From a virus, in the IMG/VR virus record IMGVR_UViG_3300025616_000004, positions 1-64,000 of that record: 64,000 nucleotides of DNA. One strand, given 5' to 3'. A program made the position numbers and the translations under genes. Position 1 is the first letter of the stretch. Every line of letters starts with the position of its first letter. The notes beneath the pieces were generated by a model that was given only the letters and a program-made list of their open reading frames with translations, was not told the DNA's origin and ran no database searches. Below, piece after piece: positions 46,301-55,502 of the stretch.

Positions 46301-47567
46301 CACCCCATGTTACTCCATTATCCTTAGAAGTATAAACTTTTTTAGTTGTATCCCCTGTAGCGAGTATGTATCCGTTAGCTAGTTGAGTTATATTCTGAAG
46401 ACCCGCCCCAGTTCTTACTAAAACTCCAGGGTCCCATGTAACTCCATTATCGATGGATCTGTACACTTTATTAGATGTGAATCCTGTGGCTAGTACATCC
46501 CCGTTAGTAAGTTGAGTAATTCCCCTTAATGAGATAACTACTGAAGGGTCTACTTTTGTACCACTTGTCCAAGTGTATCCCCTATCTGTAGATCTATATA
46601 TTAACTGTGTGACGTTTCCAGTAGCTAGTAGGTCCCCATTCATTAACTGAGTTATACTATCTACTGCTGAATTACTTATTTCGGTAGGTATTGGAACTCC
46701 GAGGTCCCATGTAGCTCCATTATCAAGGGATCTATAAGCTGTATTAGAAGTAGTACCTACAGCTATTATCTCAGTCGCTCCTGAAGAATTACTATTAGAT
46801 AATGTTAATCCTGACAAGAAAGTTGGGGGTAGTTTTGCCTCAAGTATACTCCCCAATTGACCTAGATTCACAGCATGCCCGCTTAAAGTACCATCTGGAA
46901 TAGTTAAATTTCCAGTCATGGTATCTCCAGCTCTATCAACTTTTGCGTCTAATTGTCCCTTATTCACAGCATGTCCACTTAAAGTACCTTCTGGAATGGT
47001 TAAATTTCCAGTCATGGTATCTCCGACTCTATTAACTTTACCGTCTAACTGGGGTTGGATAGGTGAAGTTACTCCGTCAAGACACTGGAACTCTTCATTA
47101 CTTACAGAACCGTTGCCTATGCTGGTAGCATCCAGAGTCGACATAGGATTCAGGGTTATATTTACCTCTGTAAGGTTTCCTATCTTAATTATAAATTTTT
47201 CTTTAAATTCTATGGTGGTTCCATCGATAGGTATTGACTTATAAAATTCAGGGTGTTCCGCTACTGCGAACAGACTACCATCTTGAGTAAATATCCCAAC
47301 TTCTCTTACAGTAAATCCCCCAACGTCACTTGGAATTATAGTTAGAACATCTAACCAGTTAATCATGTTTGGATCCAGAAAAACATAGTCTATTTCTTTT
47401 CTATACACTTCATGATTTAAGGCAGTCTGTATAGGATTAGGAGGAGTCTGAAATCCGTTACTATCCCCCCAAGCAAAATACTTCAATGTTATATTGGTAC
47501 CGTTTGCTAAACTATCTAAAATTAACTGACTTCCTAACTCGGTGAGTATGGGTGTATACCTACTCAT
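43374..47567 (-). CDS. Long tail fibre with 18 Asp-box repeats (1397 aa)
   Basis: N-terminus MSRYTPILTELGSQLI fits the P2 gpH-type fibre anchor domain. Two GDTMTGNLTIP ... SGHAVN shaft repeats follow (about residues 185-235). The main part has 18 repeats of 40-50 aa built around S-x-D-x-G-x-T-W (for example VYKSIDNGATWNTG), the Asp-box of beta-propellers: nine before and nine after a 75-aa inserted domain (around 45430-45590). The C-terminal 230 residues (INTWYHVYVISKLDG, YLNPRTDYY) resemble prophage receptor-binding tips. Host attachment; no sialidase active site. Confidence 0.85.
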   Translation of the reverse strand: MSRYTPILTELGSQLILDSLANGTNITLKYFAWGDSNGFQTPPNPIQTALNHEVYRKEIDYVFLDPNMINWLDVLTIIPSDVGGFTVREVGIFTQDGSLFAVAEHPEFYKSIPIDGTTIEFKEKFIIKIGNLTEVNITLNPMSTLDATSIGNGSVSNEEFQCLDGVTSPIQPQLDGKVNRVGDTMTGNLTIPEGTLSGHAVNKGQLDAKVDRAGDTMTGNLTIPDGTLSGHAVNLGQLGSILEAKLPPTFLSGLTLSNSNSSGATEIIAVGTTSNTAYRSLDNGATWDLGVPIPTEISNSAVDSITQLMNGDLLATGNVTQLIYRSTDRGYTWTSGTKVDPSVVISLRGITQLTNGDVLATGFTSNKVYRSIDNGVTWDPGVLVRTGAGLQNITQLANGYILATGDTTKKVYTSKDNGVTWGDGVLVPSATSLSNIVQSKDGPILVLARNDRKIYKSTDVGNLGTTWDPGTSIPVPVGTSLHGLCKTITGDILVSGNGNKIFRSLYPSNGADWDAGTFIATGASVTGLVQVRTSGDILATGYQSDSIHRSSDQGLNWDSGSLVEYGSGLDSMVQLASSELLVTGNTSNKVYKSIDKGDTWDSGVLITDASSIGDITQLVNGSILVTDRVTDKVYKSIDKGDTWDSGVLIENLIAVTPNTQVSGSNSYNFSINGDVTSQIPDHSTVKMQGGSGIEYVVSATYDGINDITNIFRDDSLEIDPIDRALYAGGTLLKKSTSNSIRGILQTSNGSILVTGEDSGKVYKSFDNGATWDIGTLIDSGAGICDIIQTANGSIRVLGYTSNKVYTSTDNGNTWDSGVLVASGAGLIGIIQTDYGDLVVTGALSKKVYRSRNNGLNWSSGVSSYVNPRPISVNVLTNGDVAVCGYSSDRIYLSEDNGSTWDSGSLVSNGTGLMSVIQLANGDLLATNEMSNRVFKSTDYGVTWDTGIVVASGFFLDGIIQLSNGSILAVAHNNDKVYKSIDNGATWNTGTVISTGAGIRNLVQSTIGISSGRIFATGEHTNKVYMSTDNGVTWNGGGGSGNPWLTGILVSAGAGIFGITEDTNGNLLVTGSTSHKVYKSTDDGLTWNGGNVSPWQTGILIGDSATGITQITNGDILVAGNSSNRIYRSTNGGESWDAGSFSYENFSLGDVMQLSVDSGVGIDISAGKARSDDDTANIEFTSLSSSFKTLDSLFIEGTGNGGLDEGVKTINTWYHVYVISKLDGTSDILFSQNAVSPIMPTDFVYQRRVGSILTDLYGGIVKFQQRGDKFYYLNPRTDYYSGTPGTPSGSWTLLPLGTPYGVRCEALMNISIVGGAPGNGLEALIYVKPTFMNTPQHFVGIYPRADGGGDYVGSRDSSGISIFTDTASRIHRKETTAGQTWATFEYDTYGWIDTRGKN

Positions 47568-47608
47568 ATCTATATTCCTCCAACTTTATCTTATATTAAT
47601 TACTGTAA

Positions 47609-48265
47609 TTAAGCCCAATTTTTTTGATTCCAGTTTCCCTCATTCCATATTAATGTAGATGGAATATCTGTATCTGGTTGTAGTGTTATATATACAGCCT
47701 GTTGACTCACTATAGCCCAGTTTAAGAAAAGATCATCTAATACGAATTGTATTGTTAAATTATTTAGTATGGGGTATACATAGTTCCTGGTGAAATCTAT
47801 TATCTTATTTATTACTTCAAAACCCCTTATATCATTGGGAGAAAAACTTAATAGGTCTATATTGAATGTATGTTGTTCTCCCATAGGGGACTGCTCCCAC
47901 CATTCAGATACTTCATAATCCATATTTAGAAGTCTAAATACAAATTCCATACCTTTTCTAGTTCCTTTATTCATATGAATAAAGTTTAGAAATCCTAGAA
48001 AAGTTCTTATAGAGTCCTCATCTGAGTTTAGAATCTCCGTCATGTGTTGATATCCGAATTCACTTATTATTTCATATACGTCCTCTAAAGGAATATCTTG
48101 CATGCTTCTATATTTATTCTTAACAGAGTCAAACCTAGCTGACATTTTATCAGAGTACGGATAATCAACACTTAAAAGCCAGTCTACGGAATCCGCAAAC
48201 TGCTTTACAAGTTCTCTTTCCGAGAAACTTTGTGGTATCCAACGTCTTACTGAATGGTTGAACAT
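47609..48265 (-). CDS. Baseplate/tail protein I family (P2 gpI-like)
   Basis: 218 aa with the pattern of tail protein I: KQFADSVDWLLSVDYPYSDK helix, LGFLNFIHMNKGTRKGMEFVFRLL, and LLNMDYEVSEWWEQ. The order J-like wedge, gpI-like, fibre is that of P2-like baseplates, supporting the call. Links fibre to wedge. Confidence 0.78.
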   Translation of the reverse strand: MFNHSVRRWIPQSFSERELVKQFADSVDWLLSVDYPYSDKMSARFDSVKNKYRSMQDIPLEDVYEIISEFGYQHMTEILNSDEDSIRTFLGFLNFIHMNKGTRKGMEFVFRLLNMDYEVSEWWEQSPMGEQHTFNIDLLSFSPNDIRGFEVINKIIDFTRNYVYPILNNLTIQFVLDDLFLNWAIVSQQAVYITLQPDTDIPSTLIWNEGNWNQKNWA

Positions 48266-48295
48266 TCTCTAAATCCCACTACTTCTAACACCCTA

Positions 48296-48314
48296 CATAT
48301 AATATAATATAAAA
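48296..48314 (-). promoter_or_regulatory. Candidate late promoter motif
   Basis: Minus strand TTTTATATTATATTATATG, between the J-like wedge stop and the gpI-like start at 48265. Similar sequences precede genes at 63653, 60406, 50424 and 16054. No TTGACA box stands 17 bp upstream, so a phage-specific factor would be needed. Confidence 0.45.
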
Positions 48315-48315
48315 T

Positions 48316-50424
48316 CTAAGACAGTATTACATTATTCTTTATTTTTATATAATTATTCCAGCCATAATTGAACAAGACTTCATTCTCATCGAAATATTTC
48401 CAAAGAATATCTCCGTCTCTAGTTAATGTATCTTCAAGGTAGAGTTTTCCATCTATAACACTTGAAGGAATAACTTGACTAACTACCACGTCAGTATTTC
48501 CTCCCGAAAAGGTAGAACTGACTACTGTATAATATCCATCATTTCCAGTAGACTCTTGAACTTGTATTGTATCGTTAACTAATATATGTTGTGTTTTATC
48601 CCCAGCTATTCTAAAAGTATAGTTAGGAATGTCTACCCAGATTAATTCGTAGTATTCTATATCCTTAAATACGGGTAGTGATCCAGAAGAGGTTCCTCTA
48701 AATCCGACTACTTCATAGGAAAATTCTCCCTCTAATATAGAGTCCCCAATATTATACATAGTGCTAGGAGTCCAAGCTAAACCACTAGCTATCTTAGACT
48801 TACATACCCATATCAATCCGTTATCCTCAGTAAAGTCTTGGAGTACTGTCGTAAAACTAGGTATTATAGTACCTGAATATTTCTGAATAGCTATACATTC
48901 AAACATAAACTCTATAGACGGATCAACTATTGAAGTACTTCTAACTAGATCCCCAAGTTTATAACTCCTCGAAGCATACCAAGTAGGTGGATTTTTTCCG
49001 TATCTCGGGATACACTGCCACACTAATCCATTATCTACTATTAAACTTCCATCAGTATACACCCAAGAAGGTTCTAAAGTATCAGAGTTTCTAATAAAAT
49101 CATAAGCCATGTACACCTTACTACCTGACAAAGGAGAAGCTATAAAATCTCCTAACCTATACTTTGTGCTATTTATCCTATTGGTAGCGTGTACGCTTAT
49201 TCTAGTTCTCTTAACGTATGAAAAATCATCTATATTCTTTTCAAGAAGTTCTAAATCTATGGAAGGTCTCATGGTCTTTTCATAGGATTCAGTAATACTT
49301 GCCACGTCAGCTTCAACATCTATAATATTCACAATACTATTTGAGTTTCTTTTTATATCAAAGTCTATCTCTAACTTGAAATGGACGGGTTCCTTTATTA
49401 TAGGGATAGGAACTCCCATGGCTCTCATGTTATCTAGTTGACTCACAATGCTAGTTTCTTCGGATGAAGTCATGATAGTATAATCATTCCTTACATAACT
49501 AAGATCGACTATGGCAGGTGTGAAATCCCTACTATTTGTATCTGAAAAGTTATATCCTAAGTTTTTGAATTCTTTTAAGTAGTCATTTCTAGCTCTTACG
49601 AGAACTTGAGTTTCATGACATAAAGGTGCTTTTATTCTTATACTGTCATTAGGTTCTGGAGTTATGTAAGATAGTACTTTATTTACGGAGGTTATAGTCC
49701 CCTTATCAATAATAAGATCGGTTATTTTATAAGATACATTTGATAATTCTATATACTCCAGAGTTAAGATGTCGGTAGGTTTATACTTATATACACCCTC
49801 TTGGATATAAGCTACATCTACTGCCCCTAATGGATTAGATATAGTAAGATACATGTCATTCCACAGGTCTTTAGAGTTTATGGATGACGGAATAACTATA
49901 TCATTTAATTTTAATCTCACATAGTCACTGACATTAGAAGATATAAATCTAAATATTTTTAATCCTTCTGTATCTATTGTAATACTTTCGCTCATTAAGT
50001 TGCCGAGATAGACGCTAATAGTGGAAGAAACCCCTTTGTTAAGTTGAGTACCTTCTACCGTGACTATTTCATAGTTCTTAACAGTACCTATACTTGTATA
50101 TGCAGGAATTAGTCCAGTCATATTTGGAGTTATTACTAACTGAACTACTTCATTTTTACCCCTAGATACTGAATATCCTAAGTTCTGTGCTATCCCTATT
50201 AAACTTGTACGATTCTGTGCATACGATAAATATACTTCTCTTCTAGCCACCGTGACTAAATAGCTTATGAAACTCCCAAACGTAGAAAGAAGTCTAATAA
50301 ATATGCTACCTGTTGAGCTGGCATAGAAATCTTTCCACTTACCACTATCCGTCTGTGAGTTGAAGTAATTTGTTAAACTTAACTGTACTTGGCTAAATGA
50401 TAAACTATCTAATTTTAAAGCCAT
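48316..50424 (-). CDS. Baseplate wedge protein, J/gp6-like (702 aa)
   Basis: Start DSLSFSQVQLSLTNYFNSQ and FIRLLSTFGSFISYLVTVARREVYLS correspond to the N-terminal helix region of gp6/gpJ; LVRARNDYLKEFKNLGYNF and DFTPAIVDLSYVRND match the central fold. Carbohydrate-module-like WYASRSYKLGDLVR and AWTPSTMYNIGDSI repeats follow. Residues 602-662 are a domain also found in sheath and fibre (STGNDGYYTV). Forms the dimeric ring-organising wedge. Confidence 0.82.
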   Translation of the reverse strand: MALKLDSLSFSQVQLSLTNYFNSQTDSGKWKDFYASSTGSIFIRLLSTFGSFISYLVTVARREVYLSYAQNRTSLIGIAQNLGYSVSRGKNEVVQLVITPNMTGLIPAYTSIGTVKNYEIVTVEGTQLNKGVSSTISVYLGNLMSESITIDTEGLKIFRFISSNVSDYVRLKLNDIVIPSSINSKDLWNDMYLTISNPLGAVDVAYIQEGVYKYKPTDILTLEYIELSNVSYKITDLIIDKGTITSVNKVLSYITPEPNDSIRIKAPLCHETQVLVRARNDYLKEFKNLGYNFSDTNSRDFTPAIVDLSYVRNDYTIMTSSEETSIVSQLDNMRAMGVPIPIIKEPVHFKLEIDFDIKRNSNSIVNIIDVEADVASITESYEKTMRPSIDLELLEKNIDDFSYVKRTRISVHATNRINSTKYRLGDFIASPLSGSKVYMAYDFIRNSDTLEPSWVYTDGSLIVDNGLVWQCIPRYGKNPPTWYASRSYKLGDLVRSTSIVDPSIEFMFECIAIQKYSGTIIPSFTTVLQDFTEDNGLIWVCKSKIASGLAWTPSTMYNIGDSILEGEFSYEVVGFRGTSSGSLPVFKDIEYYELIWVDIPNYTFRIAGDKTQHILVNDTIQVQESTGNDGYYTVVSSTFSGGNTDVVVSQVIPSSVIDGKLYLEDTLTRDGDILWKYFDENEVLFNYGWNNYIKIKNNVILS

Positions 50425-50455
50425 TATAAAACACCCTATATATTCTACATTCTAC

Positions 50456-50472
50456 CTATATAGAATATAAAA
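50456..50472 (-). promoter_or_regulatory. Candidate late promoter motif
   Basis: Minus strand TTTTATATTCTATATAG, about 35 bp before the J-like gene start at 50424 and after the homing endonuclease stop. Matches the motif at 63679-63695 in all but one or two bases. Confidence 0.4.
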
Positions 50473-50486
50473 TAAGTGTTTAGCAA

Positions 50487-52334
50487 CTAAATATCCATTT
50501 CGAATTTCCAATTACCACTATTATGTATTGAATAGATACTATTTTCTTCCAATATCTGATCTGCTGTTTTGGTATCTGAATATGACTTTGGAAACATTTT
50601 TTTAAGTTTATGTTTCTGATATTTCTCTCTACTAACTACTTCCCTACGTTCATTGTAATATTTTAATTGAACTCCAGTATCCCCTATAAATCTAAAACCA
50701 TTTTTAAAATATACTGAATCTTTATAATTAGGTGTCCAGTCTCGATCACAATACGTTATTATTTTAGTATAACCTTGCATTTTATATTCATGGATACTAC
50801 TTTTTAATAATCTTGAAAATCCTCCTACACATGATGAGTTTAAGAGTGTGGCGAACCTAGCTATCTCAATGATTTCCCTACACTTCCTGAAAGATATACA
50901 ACTTACTAATTTAGAACCCTCGTATAATCCTAAAGCCAAGTTACTACTTACATCCCCGTGAAGATGATTATTGTTAAAGAAGTCTCTACGTTCTCTAATG
51001 CTTACTTCTTTAACTTTAAGTTTACGAGCATGATACCTACACTCACATCTCCCCAATGTTGATCTGATCATGCTCTTTATTATATCTTCGTTGTCATGTT
51101 CCCATATATGATATAACTTAATCTCTTTCGCTAGTGAAGACTCCGTTTTTACTTTGTGGTAAGAGCTAGATACCTTAAACTTAGAACTATGGTAGTAACT
51201 CCCGTTATACTCAAATCCAATGCCCAACTTAGGTATTAAAATATCTATCTCTAGGGGATATATAGTCCCCCTATCATTAACTACAGTGTCAATATTTAAA
51301 GAATTTATAAATTCTTGTATTTTACTCTGAGATTCTCCCCTCATCTGAGGAAAACATATTGGACATTTTATATCAGCTTTCATGGCACTTTTAAAAACAG
51401 AACCACATACCCTATGCTTTACGCTATATTTAACCCATTTTAGTTTATTACCTACGTTGTAGAATACGCCTTTATAGCTATCTAATAACGTGTACTCGGA
51501 TTCCTTCGAATTAAATCTATTTTTAATACTCTCTAATACGGACTCTTTCTTAAATTTTCTTACTTTACTGGCTATCTTAGAAGATTGCATAGCGTATGGA
51601 TATCCATATTTAAATATATTTGTACTTCTCAATTTACTCATGGATTCTTCTGTTTGGAGAGCATGAATACAGCCATATTTCTCTAAATTAGTTTTTCTTA
51701 TCCTACTTTTTATCAATTCGGATTGGGTAGCTGATGAAAATCCATACTTATCTAGATTAGTTTTCTTTATTTTATTCTTAATATCTTCTGATTGGAACGG
51801 GTTGATTACTCCGTACCTTTCTAAATTAGTAGACTCTTTTTTAGCTACAGATTCTTTAGACTGAACAGCATACTCAACCCCATATTTATGAATGCAAGTA
51901 GCCTTTATCTTATCTTTGACTTTTTCAGATTTGGTAGCTGATGAAAATCCATACCTTTCGAGATTAGTATCCTTTATTTTGTCTCTAATCTCTTCGGCTT
52001 GTGAGGCATAGTCGGTTCCATATTTCTCTCTATTGGTAGTTATGCCTTTATCTTTAATCTCTTTAGATTGTAACACATATGGAACTCCATATTTAAGTAT
52101 ATTTGTTTTTACTCTCTGTTCTTTACTCTCTTCTGCGTTTCTTAAGGAAAACCCAAATTTTAAGAAATACTTTTTAAAAGTTCCCTCACTAATGCCCAGT
52201 AACCCTTCCAATACCTTTAATGATTTTCCATCTAAGTATTCTAGATATGCAGGTTTCCAACATTCTATACTATCTTTGAGATAAATAAGACCTGTCTTTG
52301 ATATTATAAAGTTAGTTCCAGTTTTCTTCAACAT
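50487..52334 (-). CDS. Repeat-containing homing endonuclease (PD-(D/E)XK type, 615 aa)
   Basis: Residues 75-275 hold eight repeats of about 23 aa around TNLEKYG...A.QSE, presumably DNA-binding. After residue 330, PLEIDILIPKLGIGFEYNGS is the EDxHD/Vsr-like PD-(D/E)XK core, with YHIWEHDNEDI. The C-terminal part (NHLHGDVSSNLALGLYEGSK, GGFSRLLKSSIHEY) looks like a GNAT-type accessory domain. Start at ATG 52334 after ATGGAGAATT. Inserted between two baseplate genes, with its own promoter. Confidence 0.82.
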   Translation of the reverse strand: MLKKTGTNFIISKTGLIYLKDSIECWKPAYLEYLDGKSLKVLEGLLGISEGTFKKYFLKFGFSLRNAEESKEQRVKTNILKYGVPYVLQSKEIKDKGITTNREKYGTDYASQAEEIRDKIKDTNLERYGFSSATKSEKVKDKIKATCIHKYGVEYAVQSKESVAKKESTNLERYGVINPFQSEDIKNKIKKTNLDKYGFSSATQSELIKSRIRKTNLEKYGCIHALQTEESMSKLRSTNIFKYGYPYAMQSSKIASKVRKFKKESVLESIKNRFNSKESEYTLLDSYKGVFYNVGNKLKWVKYSVKHRVCGSVFKSAMKADIKCPICFPQMRGESQSKIQEFINSLNIDTVVNDRGTIYPLEIDILIPKLGIGFEYNGSYYHSSKFKVSSSYHKVKTESSLAKEIKLYHIWEHDNEDIIKSMIRSTLGRCECRYHARKLKVKEVSIRERRDFFNNNHLHGDVSSNLALGLYEGSKLVSCISFRKCREIIEIARFATLLNSSCVGGFSRLLKSSIHEYKMQGYTKIITYCDRDWTPNYKDSVYFKNGFRFIGDTGVQLKYYNERREVVSREKYQKHKLKKMFPKSYSDTKTADQILEENSIYSIHNSGNWKFEMDI

Positions 52335-52360
52335 AATTCTCCATACTATTAATAATACAT

Positions 52361-52389
52361 AGTATAACATACTAATAAAGAAAAGTCAA
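52361..52389 (-). promoter_or_regulatory. Sigma-70-type promoter of the homing endonuclease gene
   Basis: Minus strand TTGACT (52384-52389), 17 bp, TATACT (52361-52366) with TGT before the -10 box. An early-type promoter inside the late structural block, as expected for an inserted gene. Confidence 0.8.
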
Positions 52390-52392
52390 TAG

Positions 52393-52749
52393 TTAGATAA
52401 CTCTATTCACTGAAAAATTACCAGTCATTCCTTTTATTTGAAAAGCTATCACAGCGTTGTATGAGTTATTATCATAGTCTGGGGTGACTGAGGACTGTGC
52501 TAAGTTTAAAGTTACTCGTGGTTCATACGCATTAATATTGTTTATTATTGATTGAAACATTAGAAGAGACCCTACGACATCGACTATTTCAAATATATAA
52601 CTTTCTTCTTTACCCCCAAATTCAGGTAGGAATGGCATTTCGCCCTTAGTACATGTCATTATATTTGTAACACTTTGCATTATAGAGTCTAGATCCTCCA
52701 CTATGGGATTGTCATAAGCGTTATTACTATTTATATCTGAGTATAACAT
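52393..52749 (-). CDS. Baseplate wedge protein, gp25/GPW-like (118 aa)
   Basis: CTKGEMPFLPEFGGKEESYIFE is the conserved GE..F.P.FG block of the gp25 family, followed by the helix-strand pattern INAYEPRVTLNL. 118 aa is the typical length. Sits with spike, hub and gp6-like genes; part of the sheath-initiating wedge. Confidence 0.88.
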   Translation of the reverse strand: MLYSDINSNNAYDNPIVEDLDSIMQSVTNIMTCTKGEMPFLPEFGGKEESYIFEIVDVVGSLLMFQSIINNINAYEPRVTLNLAQSSVTPDYDNNSYNAVIAFQIKGMTGNFSVNRVI

Positions 52750-52764
52750 TCTAATATCCTTTCT

Positions 52765-53469
52765 TTATAGAGGTGCTGATGAGATACCTGCGTGTTCTGG
52801 AACGGTATGGGTATGAGTAGCTCCAGATTTTCCACTTGATAGACAGTCTGGAGTTGTTATTATCCCAGTTACGTTTAGATCTCCAGATATATTCGTAGTC
52901 GTTGCAGTTATGTTGAGAGTTGTAGTTATTAAATCCACCGTTCCGTCTGGATTCATCTTTAAGGTGTTCCCAGAAGCCTGATAGATGTCTATTGTCTCAT
53001 CTTGGTTCATCTTGACATAGTTTCCTGAGGGATGTTTAAACTCCCATGTGCCTTTAGTTTTATTCACCTTGAAAATATTACCAGTACTGTCTGTGAATCC
53101 ATAGGAGTTTGGGTAATCCTCATCAAAAGCATCGTTTCTATTCAAAATCGTATTACTTCCACCCTTATAATATCCGAAATATGAGTCAGATGTGGGAAAT
53201 TCTACGGATACTTCAGTTCCTATTTCAGGCACTGCAAATGATGAAGTCTCTATACTATTTCCTAGAAAACTAGCGGGTTGTTGGTTTATCCATGGTAAGT
53301 CTTCGTCTAATATGTGATCTTCTCCATAACCCCCATACATCTCTTTAACTCTTACAGTAACTCTTCCTATTTTAAGAGGATCATTGTTGTCTATAATAGT
53401 TCCAGAGTATGTTATTGGTTTGGTCAAAGTCGATTCCCTGAGCCATTTTGTTGGATTTGCTAACATCAC
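52765..53469 (-). CDS. Baseplate spike protein, gp5/gpV-like (234 aa)
   Basis: OB-fold N-terminus (GTIIDNNDPLKIGRVTVRVK, VSVEFPTSDSYFGYYKGG) followed by repeated beta-helix-like strands (GNTLKMNPDGTVDLITTTLN) and the tip GATHTHTVPEHAG. HxH at the tip is the iron-binding motif of membrane-piercing spikes such as P2 gpV. No lysozyme domain is inserted. Confidence 0.88.
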   Translation of the reverse strand: MMLANPTKWLRESTLTKPITYSGTIIDNNDPLKIGRVTVRVKEMYGGYGEDHILDEDLPWINQQPASFLGNSIETSSFAVPEIGTEVSVEFPTSDSYFGYYKGGSNTILNRNDAFDEDYPNSYGFTDSTGNIFKVNKTKGTWEFKHPSGNYVKMNQDETIDIYQASGNTLKMNPDGTVDLITTTLNITATTTNISGDLNVTGIITTPDCLSSGKSGATHTHTVPEHAGISSAPL

Positions 53470-55490
53470 AATACCTCAATTAGCGTTTTACTAGAAAATA
53501 GATCCTTAGTACGATATACGAAATAATTTCTAAATGTACCGTCTAATTTTAAACTTCTAGTCTTCATTTCTAAATTAGTATATACTTTTCCGTTTATCTT
53601 GATGGTGGCTTCGCCTAAGTTTGTAGAATATATTAAATAAATATAACCCTTCTTAACTGTTATCATTTTATTCAAGTATCTTCTCTTAGTTTCGTCACTA
53701 TATAAATTCTTAATATCTAATTCATTTATAATATCCTTATCTAAGCATCCCCAATATCTTCTAGACATTGAATTGTCCACTTGTGATACGATTCCAGTAG
53801 TCTTTAAGTAAGTAACTGTATCCTTTAATATGCCGTCTAGATCTGTATTACCTGTATTAGCATTATCTTCATCTATTAATCCAGAAGAGTACCATGAGAA
53901 AACACTGGATGTAAAACTATCTGGGAGCAGTCCAGTATTTCCTAGATTCGGAATTCTTAATACGCTATTAGTAATATACTCACTAAAATCCCCACTAAGA
54001 AGTCTCGTCATTATACTACTGTCTGCTGCTAATATGACAGTCTCTCCCCGCTCAGACAGGAATGAGAATATTTGCCTAAGTATAGAATCGTTAAGATTAG
54101 CTTCTTTTACTGTTTTAAGATAATCTTGTTTAATCCAAATACCCTGTTCGTCGTAACCGAACATACCCTTAAATACATCAATTAAATTTTGTGCAAGTAT
54201 TCTCATAGACGGAATATCTAACTTAATACCTAGGATATCAAAGAAAGCTTTGATATTTGTAATTGCGTCTTGAAGTTTCTGCATGGCATCTGTGTATTCC
54301 GTATCCTCAGTTATCATCTGTGGTTGTTGTGATTCCAGTTCACTCATATAATCTCTAACCTCGTTGAATGATTCCCTGCTAAGTGTTACATGTGTCTTAA
54401 GATTTCTACCTGCTCCTATTATCCTGACTATTTGAGATATTAAGTACTTACCTGAATATACACTTTCAGTCTCTCCAGATCTATCAAGTTTAGTGGGAAG
54501 ATAACTAGCTACGTCTAGAACTTGCATAGTATCTATAAGCCTATCAGTGTAAGATAGTATCGCCCTAGCCCCTGAGAACAGTGTGAGGAATCCTAAGTTA
54601 TGTATATAGGAATTCCAATAACTAGTATGTACATTTCCATTAGTAATGTAATTTATACTATCTTTAAGTTGAGACGATGACTCTTCTACCATAGCAGTGT
54701 TGGCTAACATTGATTTACCTTCAAATGTAAATTCATCCTTACTTCCTGAATCCATGTCATATACATTGTTCTTCTTATTCTGAATTAGAAGGCTAACTAT
54801 TCCAGAGTCATTTATTATTTCTGGATGTCCTGATGTTTTAACGCTATTGCTTAAATTACTTGATACGTCAGTAAATACCCACTTAGGTTCCTCTGACACT
54901 GACTTAGCTATGTCTTTGAATAGAAACTTACCATCTTTGGTTATAGCTACTGCTGGAAATGAATCATTGAGTGTAGAATGTAACCACATATCCATAGCAA
55001 AATCTCTAGTAGTTTTTTTACATCTTAGCCATTTTTGATTACTTGTATCCTTAGTAACATTAGTATCAAATTTAAAATATCTAGAAGTTACTTTACTCAA
55101 CGCTTCTGTTGCTGAGATATTTTCTCCACTATCCCCTTTTATACATTCAGTCCCTGTCTCTTCTAGAAAGGATACCGCATCGTAGACTCCTCCTATGGAA
55201 GCTCTCCATGCCCCATGACCAAATTCAACTATATTCTTAACTTTTATACGAAAAGGTAGTGTCCTCATATCGTCTCTGCTAGAGCCAAAAGTGATAGACA
55301 ACACGTTATCTTCCACTAAGTAGTTTCTTAGATCAGGTATAGCAAACTTAAATATTAAGTCAAAATAGGGTAGCACGCATCCAGCCTCTTCAAATAAAGC
55401 AAACTCTGTGAGATCACTATCTTGTATGAAGTCCTTATATTTTCCTATGGAGACTGAAAATACATATTGTCCCACTATTTCAATTGTCAT
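53466..55490 (-). CDS. Baseplate hub protein (gp27/gpD-like, 674 aa)
   Basis: Sits directly before the spike gene, overlapping it by four bases, the position of the trimeric hub in contractile tails. The N-terminal half has the hub-type strand pattern (LTEFALFEEAGCVLPYFDLI, PFRIKVKNIVEF, FPAVAITKDGKFLFKD). The C-terminal half is helical then beta-rich. Assignment relies on size, order and pattern. Confidence 0.72.
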   Translation of the reverse strand: MTIEIVGQYVFSVSIGKYKDFIQDSDLTEFALFEEAGCVLPYFDLIFKFAIPDLRNYLVEDNVLSITFGSSRDDMRTLPFRIKVKNIVEFGHGAWRASIGGVYDAVSFLEETGTECIKGDSGENISATEALSKVTSRYFKFDTNVTKDTSNQKWLRCKKTTRDFAMDMWLHSTLNDSFPAVAITKDGKFLFKDIAKSVSEEPKWVFTDVSSNLSNSVKTSGHPEIINDSGIVSLLIQNKKNNVYDMDSGSKDEFTFEGKSMLANTAMVEESSSQLKDSINYITNGNVHTSYWNSYIHNLGFLTLFSGARAILSYTDRLIDTMQVLDVASYLPTKLDRSGETESVYSGKYLISQIVRIIGAGRNLKTHVTLSRESFNEVRDYMSELESQQPQMITEDTEYTDAMQKLQDAITNIKAFFDILGIKLDIPSMRILAQNLIDVFKGMFGYDEQGIWIKQDYLKTVKEANLNDSILRQIFSFLSERGETVILAADSSIMTRLLSGDFSEYITNSVLRIPNLGNTGLLPDSFTSSVFSWYSSGLIDEDNANTGNTDLDGILKDTVTYLKTTGIVSQVDNSMSRRYWGCLDKDIINELDIKNLYSDETKRRYLNKMITVKKGYIYLIYSTNLGEATIKINGKVYTNLEMKTRSLKLDGTFRNYFVYRTKDLFSSKTLIEVL

Positions 55491-55502
55491 AGTATTCCTC
55501 TC

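Noticed and set aside
43936-47244. Several plus-strand ORFs of 70-110 codons opposite the fibre gene
   Set aside because: They are antisense shadows of the repeat-rich fibre, lack ribosome sites and encode mirror images of the Asp-box repeats.
43374-47567. Sialidase activity suggested by Asp-box repeats
   Set aside because: Asp-boxes are structural; no RIP motif or catalytic Arg triad was seen, and the gene lies in fibre position.
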